From positions 1-5,072 of the forward strand of contig JAQGJZ010000243.1 of assembly GCA_028290385.1 (NCBI GenBank): a stretch of 5,072 bases of DNA, written 5' to 3'. Each line of letters begins with the position of its first letter. Position 1 is the stretch's first letter. The notes below the pieces were generated by a model, which worked only from the letters and a program-made list of their open reading frames with translations, was not told the DNA's origin and searched no databases. This DNA is from Enterovirga sp. (GTDB lineage Bacteria > Pseudomonadota > Alphaproteobacteria > Rhizobiales > Beijerinckiaceae). A program made the position numbers and the translations under genes. Positions 1-4,364 of this stretch are shown piece after piece.

Positions 1-177
1 CGAATTGTAGTAGACGATCTGGTGCACGCCGCCCTCGGCGACAGGCACGACAGACTGCGCGAACTTGACGACGTTGGTGACCTCGTCCGGCTGCTTCACC
101 TTGTTCCAGGTGCCGTCGAGGCAGATGACGATGCGCTTGCCCGGACTTGGGGCCGCGCGGGCATCAAAGCGGTCCAT
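1..177 (-). CDS. DUF2235 domain protein, N-terminal fragment (alpha/beta-hydrolase type), cut by the window edge
   Basis: Only the first 59 residues are in the window; the gene continues past base 1. After a short polar leader the protein reads KRIVICLDGTWN (residues 14-25), then a VTNVVKF stretch (33-39) and HQIVYYNS (52-59). This order, a hydrophobic strand ending in LDGTWN followed by QIVYYN, is the hallmark start of DUF2235 proteins, an alpha/beta-hydrolase-like family that includes type VI secretion phospholipase effectors (Tle1) but also many uncharacterised bacterial proteins. The nucleophile elbow (GxSxG) and the rest of the catalytic machinery would lie outside the window, so activity cannot be judged. 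The ATG at 177-175 is chosen because GAGGG (minus strand, 190-186) sits eight bases upstream. It follows the porin gene on the same strand after a 100-base gap containing a hairpin and a possible promoter, so it may be transcribed on its own. The family call is fairly safe; the substrate is unknown. Confidence 0.85.
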   Translation of the reverse strand, partial: MDRFDARAAPSPGKRIVICLDGTWNKVKQPDEVTNVVKFAQSVVPVAEGGVHQIVYYNS

Positions 178-208
178 CAGGAGCGCCCTCAAGTTGCATG
201 CGTCGCGA

Positions 209-237
209 CATACAACCTAAAGGCGCAGTCTCGTCAA
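209..237 (-). promoter_or_regulatory. Possible promoter for the DUF2235 gene
   Basis: On the minus strand TTGACG (237-232) matches five of six bases of the sigma-70 -35 consensus. Seventeen bases further on comes TGTATG (214-209), a poor -10 box with three matches. The position, in the gap between the porin stop and the DUF2235 start, fits a promoter with a leader of roughly 25-30 bases. The strong -35 is the main support; the weak -10 keeps this tentative. Confidence 0.3.
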
Positions 238-242
238 GGCAG

Positions 243-266
243 CCGCGGGCTCCCGGTGCCCGGCGG
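243..266 (-). terminator. GC-rich hairpin just after the porin gene, possible terminator
   Basis: Read on the minus strand, CGGGC and GCCCG form a five-pair stem around a seven-base loop. Beyond one bulged C the stem continues with CCG/CGG, giving eight G-C pairs. It begins 11 bases past the porin stop codon. No run of T follows (the next bases are CTGCCTTG), so it is not a canonical intrinsic terminator. It could still pause polymerase or protect the 3' end of the message. Confidence 0.3.
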
Positions 267-277
267 TCGTTTCCGGC

Positions 278-1591
278 TCAGTACTTGCGGACGATCGGGG
301 CGGCCTCGGCCACCTTCGGGTTATCCCAGCGAACCGTGGCCGAGAACGAGAACAGGTTCACGTCTGCGGCCACGTCGCCGAAGAACGGCACGCCCGCAAA
401 GAGCGGATTGGCCGGCGTGGCGATCGCGATCCGCTTGTTGCCGACCGCGAAGTAGTGGGCGTAGGACGCGTTGAGCGTCACCTTCTCGTTGAACTGGTAG
501 CTTGCGCCCACCGATGCGTGGACCCGGTCCGTATCAGGCAGGCGCGTGCCACGATTGGAGACGTCGATCGGCGAGATCTCGTAACCGACGCCCGCGCGCA
601 GGGCCCATTCGGGGTTCATCTGGTACTCGCCACCCAGCGAGAACAGGTAGCCGTCCTTGTAGTTGAGCGGGAACGGCGAGAGCGTGCCCGTGGCCGTGTT
701 GACGACCTGCGGCGTCTTCAGCCGGCTCCAGTTCATCCATTCGAAGCCCGCGCTGAGCTTCAGGTCCGGCGTGATCGTCTGCGTCACGCCGACCGTGAGC
801 TGCTCCGGCGTGTTGAGCTTCACGCGGATCGGCGCGTTGCCGAAGGGCGTGAACTGCGCGCCGGTCAGCTCGTGATTGATGCTGGACCGGAAGCCGACGC
901 CGAACACCGTGCCGTCCACCGGCGTGAGCGTCGCGCCGACCGTGAAGCCGGCCGACCAGTTGTCGCCCTTGAGCACGCCCGTCGGCGCCCCCGGCAACAC
1001 CGCCGTGGCAGGCACGGCCAGCACGCTCGGGATGGCCCTGTTCAGCTTCACCTTGAAGTACTCGATCGTCGGGCCGCCCGCGACGGACAGCCAGTCCGTC
1101 ACCTTCACGCCGATGATCGGTGCGAAGTTCAGCGAGGTGATCCGCGAGGTGCGCGAATAGACCTGGCCGGACCAGTTGTTGTTCGGCTTGGTGATGCTGC
1201 CGAACGGCGCCGCGCTGGCGAGGCCGATCCAGACGCGGTCGGTGAGCTGGTACGCGCTGTAGGTCGCGGGCACGAAGGCCGGCTGCGCGAGCTCGCCCGA
1301 ATTCCCGAAGGGCAGCGTCGGCGTGCCCGGCCCCGCGCTGACCCGGGCGGAAGCGTCCACATAGGTGATGTTGTATTCGCTGCTGTAGCCCGGGTGCATG
1401 GTGATCGTGGCCGGGTTCCAGAACAGCGAGGACACGCCGACCGCGCCCGAGGCTGCGCCCGCATAGGCCTGGCCGATCGCGATGGTGCCCTGGCTGCGGA
1501 GCCCGAAGGCACCCGCCTGCGCGCCGGACGACCCCGCTGCGAGGATCACAGCCGGTCCGACGCCAAGAAGGAGAGAGCGCCCGAGCTTCAT
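278..1591 (-). CDS. FadL/OmpP1/TodX-family outer-membrane transport protein
   Basis: A 437-residue protein, close to the size of E. coli FadL. Residues 1-26 are a Sec signal peptide: basic MKLGR start, hydrophobic core, and cleavage after AQA26. The mature N-terminus GAFGLRSQG is followed by an AYAGAASGA segment (42-50) and SLFWNPATIT (55-64). The NPA motif and this order are characteristic of the FadL plug domain. The rest alternates short strands and loops (for example YQLTDRVWIGLASAAPFG, NFAPIIGVKVTDWLSVAGG) as expected of a beta-barrel. FadL proteins let hydrophobic compounds such as long-chain fatty acids or aromatic hydrocarbons cross the outer membrane; the substrate here cannot be told from sequence. 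The last strand (about 411-422, ending in ATVRW) is followed by a 15-residue tail ending in Tyr. The ATG at 1591-1589 has GAGGA four bases upstream (1600-1596). It is divergent from the FAH-family gene and may share its control region. Confidence 0.9.
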   Translation of the reverse strand: MKLGRSLLLGVGPAVILAAGSSGAQAGAFGLRSQGTIAIGQAYAGAASGAVGVSSLFWNPATITMHPGYSSEYNITYVDASARVSAGPGTPTLPFGNSGELAQPAFVPATYSAYQLTDRVWIGLASAAPFGSITKPNNNWSGQVYSRTSRITSLNFAPIIGVKVTDWLSVAGGPTIEYFKVKLNRAIPSVLAVPATAVLPGAPTGVLKGDNWSAGFTVGATLTPVDGTVFGVGFRSSINHELTGAQFTPFGNAPIRVKLNTPEQLTVGVTQTITPDLKLSAGFEWMNWSRLKTPQVVNTATGTLSPFPLNYKDGYLFSLGGEYQMNPEWALRAGVGYEISPIDVSNRGTRLPDTDRVHASVGASYQFNEKVTLNASYAHYFAVGNKRIAIATPANPLFAGVPFFGDVAADVNLFSFSATVRWDNPKVAEAAPIVRKY

Positions 1592-1659
1592 CGTGTCCTC
1601 GATTGATCACCGCCGCGATGCCGCGAATCTCGGCACCTCTGGTCTCGAAGAGAGTGTCC

Positions 1660-1734
1660 CAGCCATGCTGTTGCCGCAATCTTCCGCACGCCGCCTAGAG
1701 CCTCGGCAGGCATGGCTGCGGCATGTTTCCGCAT
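1660..1734. repeat. Inverted repeat and helically spaced GCATG repeats in the divergent promoter region
   Basis: CAGCCATGC (1660-1668) and GCATGGCTG (1710-1718) are perfect nine-base inverted copies. The right copy starts a series of GCATG at 1710, GCATG at 1721 and GCAT at 1731, that is, every 10-11 bases or about one turn of the helix. TTCCGCA also occurs twice in direct orientation (1682-1688 and 1727-1733), and TGCGG/CCGCA (1717-1721, 1729-1733) can pair around seven bases. Such phased half-sites resemble regulator binding sites, but short GC-rich repeats also arise by chance. Confidence 0.35.
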
Positions 1735-1764
1735 CGACGTTGCCCGATCGCCACAATTCTGGCC

Positions 1765-1779
1765 GCGCACGACGTGCGC
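1765..1779. promoter_or_regulatory. Perfect 15-base palindrome, candidate operator
   Basis: GCGCACG-A-CGTGCGC has two perfect seven-base arms around a single central base. It lies 63 bases upstream of the FAH-family start codon and 173 bases upstream of the porin start codon, just before the candidate -35 box of the FAH-family gene. A symmetric site in a divergent intergenic region is a typical place for a dimeric repressor or activator to bind. No regulator gene is in the window, so the protein that might bind it is unknown. Confidence 0.4.
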
Positions 1780-1788
1780 CCCTCTCTC

Positions 1789-1816
1789 TTGCGGTACGCC
1801 GCACGATCGCTAGAGA
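1789..1816 (+). promoter_or_regulatory. Possible promoter of the FAH-alaX transcription unit
   Basis: TTGCGG (1789-1794) and TAGAGA (1811-1816) are 16 bases apart and each match three of six sigma-70 consensus positions. A start about seven bases downstream of the -10 would leave a leader of around 20 bases that includes the ribosome binding site. This is the best-placed pair I found upstream of the gene, but the match is weak. Confidence 0.25.
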
Positions 1817-1820
1817 TCGC
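1805..1820 (+). repeat. GATCGC direct repeat flanking the possible -10 box
   Basis: GATCGC occurs at 1805-1810 and again at 1815-1820, ten bases apart, bracketing TAGA. A third GATCGC copy lies at 1746-1751. Ten-base spacing around a possible -10 element would suit a regulator that blocks polymerase. GATCGC is common in GC-rich alphaproteobacterial DNA, so chance is a real alternative. Confidence 0.25.
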
Positions 1821-1830
1821 CCAGAACGGG

Positions 1831-1836
1831 AGGGAG
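1831..1836 (+). promoter_or_regulatory. Ribosome binding site fixing the FAH-family start
   Basis: AGGGAG followed by six bases and then ATG (1843) is a strong Shine-Dalgarno arrangement. It decides the start against an in-frame ATG at 1723, which would add 40 residues (MFPHRRCPIA...) unlike any FAH-family N-terminus. Confidence 0.8.
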
Positions 1837-1842
1837 TGGCAG

Positions 1843-2688
1843 ATGAAGCTCGTACGTTGGGGTGAGCCACGGCGGGAGAAGCCCGGGCTCGTGGGGCCGG
1901 ACGGAAGCATCCGCGATCTCTCGGGGGTGATTCCCGACATTGATGCCGAGTTTCTGGCCTCCGGCTTCGCCGCCCTGAAAGGGGTCGATCCATCGTCCCT
2001 GCCGACAGTCCCGGCGGGCACCCGACTTGGATCACCCGTTGCGCGGGTCGGCCACTTCATCGCGGTCGGCCTCAACTATGCCGATCACGCAGCGGAATCC
2101 GGCATGCCGATCCCGGCCGAGCCGATCCTGTTCTCGAAGGCGCCGTCCTGCATCGTCGGCCCGAACGACGACGTCATCCTTCCCAAGGCCTCGGCCAAGA
2201 CCGATTGGGAGATCGAGATCGCGATCGTCATCGGCCGCACCGCGTCCTACGTGCACGCGAACGAAGCGCTCGACTACGTCGCCGGCTTCACCATCTGCAA
2301 CGACGTGTCCGAGCGCGAATACCAGCTCGAACGGTCGGGCCAGTGGATGAAGGGCAAGGGCTGCCCGACCTTCGGACCGCTCGGCCCGTGGCTGGTGACC
2401 CCGGACGAGGTCGGGGACGTGCAGAAGCTCGCCATGTGGCTCGACGTGAACGGCGAGCGCATGCAGACGGGCAATACCAGCACCATGATCTTCGATTGCG
2501 CGCAGTTGGTGTCCTACTGCTCGCACTTCATGACGCTGGAGCCCGGCGACGTGATCACGACCGGCACCCCGCCCGGCGTCGGGCTCGGCATGAAGCCGCC
2601 GCGCTACCTCAACCCCGGCGACGTGATGACGCTCGGGATCGAGAAGCTCGGCGAGCAGCGGCAGGCCGTGAAGGCGTTTCCGGGCTGA
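1843..2688 (+). CDS. Fumarylacetoacetate hydrolase (FAH) family protein
   Basis: A 281-residue protein, the usual length for the short bacterial FAH branch. It has the N-terminal MKLVRWGEPRREKPGLV segment that precedes the FAH domain in this branch. The FAH domain runs from about residue 70 to the end: GLNYADHAAESG (76-87) with His82, EPILFSKAPSCIVGPND (93-109), DWEIEIAIVIG (121-131) with metal-ligand candidates Glu123 and Glu125, and CNDVSERE (152-159) with the third ligand Asp154. GQWMKGKG (166-173) and TGTPPGVGLGMKPP (240-253) complete the core. Family members are Mg/Mn enzymes that cleave or decarboxylate beta-diketo or related acids in aromatic, homoprotocatechuate and sugar-acid catabolism. 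Similar proteins are often labelled ureidoglycolate lyase or 2-hydroxyhepta-2,4-diene-1,7-dioate isomerase; the sequence does not allow a choice. Its TGA shares one base with the alaX-type start, so the two are translationally coupled. The divergent porin might import its pathway's substrate, which is inference. Confidence 0.92.
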   Translation: MKLVRWGEPRREKPGLVGPDGSIRDLSGVIPDIDAEFLASGFAALKGVDPSSLPTVPAGTRLGSPVARVGHFIAVGLNYADHAAESGMPIPAEPILFSKAPSCIVGPNDDVILPKASAKTDWEIEIAIVIGRTASYVHANEALDYVAGFTICNDVSEREYQLERSGQWMKGKGCPTFGPLGPWLVTPDEVGDVQKLAMWLDVNGERMQTGNTSTMIFDCAQLVSYCSHFMTLEPGDVITTGTPPGVGLGMKPPRYLNPGDVMTLGIEKLGEQRQAVKAFPG

Positions 2689-3398
2689 TGACGGAACCCC
2701 TGTTTCGCGACGACGCGTTCCTGCGCGACTGCACGGCGCGCGTCGTTGCGCTGACGCCGGAGGGCGGCATCGTGCTGGATCGCACGGTGCTTTATGCCCA
2801 GGGCGGCGGCCAGCCGGGCGATGCGGGCCGCATCGTCGGGCCGGATGGCACGCCCATCCCGATCGCCAATACAGTGTACGGGCCGGATCGGTCAGCGATC
2901 GTGCACGTTCCGGCTCCCGGCGCGGCGACCGTGTCCGTGGGCGACGAGGTGCGCGTCGAACTCGACTGGGAGAAGCGCTGGCCGCGCATGCGCGTGCACA
3001 CGGCGCTGCATCTCCTAAGCGTCGTTCTCCCCTACCCCGTCACGGGCGGGGCGATCGGCGACGGCGAGGGCCGGCTCGATTTCGACCTGCAGGAGGCCGG
3101 CCTCGACAAGGCGGAACTGACCCAGAAGCTGCAGGCGCTGGTGGACCGCGACGCGCCGGTCTCCTTCCGCTGGATCACGGATGAGGAGCTCGATGCCAAT
3201 CCAGGCCTCGTGAAGACCATGTCCGTGAAGCCGCCGCGCGGCTCGGGCCGGGTGCGCCTCGTCGAGATCGCGGGAATCGACCTCCAGCCCTGTGGCGGCA
3301 CCCATGTGGGCCGCACGGGCGAGATCGGCTCCGTCGCGGTCACCGACATCGAGAAAAAGGGCAAGCAGAACCGCCGGGTGCGCATCAGGCTGGGGTGA
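2688..3398 (+). CDS. Alanyl-tRNA editing protein, AlaX-M type
   Basis: A 236-residue free-standing relative of the alanyl-tRNA synthetase editing domain. An N-terminal beta-barrel part contains VLYAQGGGQPGDAG (34-47), the glycine-rich motif of AlaX-M proteins. The catalytic domain carries the zinc-binding signature HTALH (His104, His108) and CGGTH (Cys202, His206), all four ligands present. The protein is expected to hydrolyse Ser-tRNA(Ala) (and perhaps Gly-tRNA(Ala)) in the cytoplasm, preventing serine from entering proteins at alanine codons. The C-Ala domain of AlaX-L forms is absent, and the protein is too long for AlaX-S. The ATG at 2688 overlaps the preceding stop as TGATG. The nearest purine-rich sequence (GAAGG, 2670-2674) is 13 bases away, so re-initiation by ribosomes finishing the FAH-family gene is likely. 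The frame is open far upstream inside the FAH gene, but that extension is arginine-rich shadow sequence. The stop codon lies inside a hairpin stem. Confidence 0.93.
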   Translation: MTEPLFRDDAFLRDCTARVVALTPEGGIVLDRTVLYAQGGGQPGDAGRIVGPDGTPIPIANTVYGPDRSAIVHVPAPGAATVSVGDEVRVELDWEKRWPRMRVHTALHLLSVVLPYPVTGGAIGDGEGRLDFDLQEAGLDKAELTQKLQALVDRDAPVSFRWITDEELDANPGLVKTMSVKPPRGSGRVRLVEIAGIDLQPCGGTHVGRTGEIGSVAVTDIEKKGKQNRRVRIRLG

Positions 3399-3416
3399 AG
3401 CCGGGCCTGCTTCACC
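3394..3416 (+). terminator. Eight-base perfect hairpin spanning the alaX stop codon
   Basis: GGTGAAGC (3394-3401) and GCTTCACC (3409-3416) are perfect complements around a seven-base loop; two more G-T pairs could lengthen the stem to ten. The TGA stop (3396-3398) is part of the left arm. TTCCGTTGT follows, a T-rich but broken tail, so termination may be partial. It probably marks the end of the FAH-alaX message or tempers read-through to the sulfurtransferase gene. Confidence 0.45.
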
Positions 3417-3431
3417 TTCCGTTGTGATCCC

Positions 3432-3450
3432 GGGCGGCCACCGGGCGCCC
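3432..3450 (+). terminator. Second hairpin followed by TTT, possible weak terminator
   Basis: GGGCG (3432-3436) and CGCCC (3446-3450) can pair around nine bases, directly followed by TTTCC. An alternative fold pairs CCCGG (3429-3433) with CCGGG (3441-3445). Coming 16 bases after the first hairpin it may act with it as a tandem terminator. The short stem and T-tract make it tentative. Confidence 0.3.
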
Positions 3451-3505
3451 TTTCCAAAGAACGCTGACGTCTCCTTTCGAGAGGCGGCCGCAGGATGACC
3501 GGGCC

Positions 3506-3509
3506 GGAG
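3506..3509 (+). promoter_or_regulatory. Ribosome binding site favouring the downstream sulfurtransferase start
   Basis: GGAG lies six bases before the ATG at 3516. The alternative in-frame ATG at 3495 has only AGG immediately adjoining it and GAGAGG (3479-3484) ten bases away, a poorer arrangement. The downstream start also gives an N-terminus (MAKIDVVSPAWLAE) that begins directly at the rhodanese fold. Confidence 0.6.
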
Positions 3510-3515
3510 TTTCGC

Positions 3516-4364
3516 ATGGCAAAGATCGACGTCGTTTCTCCCGCATGGCTGGCGGAGCGCTTCGGCGATCCGAGCGTCGTCGTGCTCGACGGGTCCTATT
3601 ACCTGCCGGCCCATGGCCGGGACGCCGATGCCGAATACCTGGAGGCGCACATCCCCGGCGCGATCCGGTTCGACATCGACGCCGTCAAGGATCCCAACTC
3701 GCCGCTCCCCCACATGCTGCCCGATCCGGACGAGTTCGCGGCCGCGGTCGGCGCGATGGGCATTTCCGATCGGCACACGATCGTCGCCTATGACGGGCTC
3801 GGCCTGTTCGCGGCGCCGCGCGTGGCCTGGACGTTCCGCACCTTCGGGGCACCGCGTGTGGCGGTGCTCGACGGCGGGCTTCCGGCCTGGCGCGCGACCG
3901 GCTTACCCCTCGAGCGCGGCGAGCCGGAGCCGCGCGACCCCGCGACGTTCGCCGCCCGGTTCGACGAGAGCGCCGTCGCGGATCGCCAGGCCGTCGCTCG
4001 CGCGCTCGCCAACGGGACCGCGCAGGTGGTGGATGCGCGCTCGGCCGCGCGCTTCACGGGCGAGGAGCAGGAGCCGCGGGCCGGCATGCGGTCCGGCCAC
4101 ATGCCCGGCACCCGCAACGTCCATTATGCGAGCCTGCTCCGGGACGGCCGGCTCGCCGACAAGGCCAGCATCGAAGCCGCACTCGCGGCGGCGGGAGTGG
4201 ACCCGTCGCGGCCCATCCTCACCACCTGCGGCTCGGGCGTGACGGCCGCGATCCTGGTGCTCGCAATCGAGCAGACCGGACGCCCTGCCCCGGCGCTCTA
4301 TGACGGGTCCTGGGCGGAATGGGGTTCGCTCGGCGACACGCCCGTCGCAACCGGACCGGCCTAG
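3516..4364 (+). CDS. sseA: 3-mercaptopyruvate sulfurtransferase, SseA type (tandem rhodanese)
   Basis: From the ATG at 3516 the protein has 282 residues, almost the size of E. coli SseA; a start at 3495 would add seven (MTGPEFR). The N-terminal, non-catalytic rhodanese domain (about 1-135) shows VVSPAWLAERF, AHIPGAIRFDID (44-55) and YDGLGLFAAPRVAWTFRTFG (92-111). The C-terminal domain (about 150-275) shows VVDARSAARF (171-180), GHMPGTRNVHY (194-204), the active-site loop CGSGVTA with Cys238, and YDGSWAEWG (262-270). CGSGVTA is the mercaptopyruvate form of the loop; thiosulfate rhodaneses usually have CRKGVTA. It should move sulfur from 3-mercaptopyruvate to cyanide, thiols or thioredoxin in the cytoplasm, as part of cysteine breakdown and sulfane-sulfur supply. 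It follows the AlaX gene after 117 bases that hold two hairpins, so co-transcription is uncertain. Its TAG stop shares CTAG with the stop of the convergent MFS gene. Confidence 0.93.
   Translation: MAKIDVVSPAWLAERFGDPSVVVLDGSYYLPAHGRDADAEYLEAHIPGAIRFDIDAVKDPNSPLPHMLPDPDEFAAAVGAMGISDRHTIVAYDGLGLFAAPRVAWTFRTFGAPRVAVLDGGLPAWRATGLPLERGEPEPRDPATFAARFDESAVADRQAVARALANGTAQVVDARSAARFTGEEQEPRAGMRSGHMPGTRNVHYASLLRDGRLADKASIEAALAAAGVDPSRPILTTCGSGVTAAILVLAIEQTGRPAPALYDGSWAEWGSLGDTPVATGPA

Noticed and set aside
1..177. A type VI secretion effector locus because of DUF2235
   Set aside because: No VgrG, PAAR, immunity or other secretion gene is visible, and many DUF2235 proteins have no link to secretion.
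167..199. An 11-codon mini-ORF (MQLEGAPDGPL) upstream of and overlapping the DUF2235 start, as a possible leader peptide
   Set aside because: There is no ribosome binding site of its own that I can see, no attenuator-like codon run and no pairing structure, so it looks accidental.
455..1606. A 383-codon open frame on the plus strand antisense to the porin gene
   Set aside because: Its product is arginine-, histidine- and alanine-rich with no domain or signal pattern. It is the shadow of the GC-rich porin gene, which has a clear signal peptide and FadL motifs.
534..1679. A 381-codon minus-strand frame overlapping the porin gene in another frame
   Set aside because: Low-complexity Arg/Gly/His sequence without recognisable motifs; the porin frame explains the region.
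1723..1842. An earlier in-frame start for the FAH-family gene
   Set aside because: It would add 40 residues unlike the family and span the palindrome and possible promoter, while the ATG at 1843 has a strong ribosome binding site.
2205..2687. Upstream extension of the AlaX frame into the FAH-family gene, suggesting a longer fused protein
   Set aside because: The extension is arginine-rich shadow sequence. AlaX family similarity begins at the ATG at 2688, and the FAH domain lies in a different frame.
278..2688. A dedicated aromatic-degradation cluster built from the porin and the FAH-family enzyme
   Set aside because: No oxygenase, dehydrogenase, hydratase or regulator is present, and both families are too broad to assign a shared pathway from adjacency alone.
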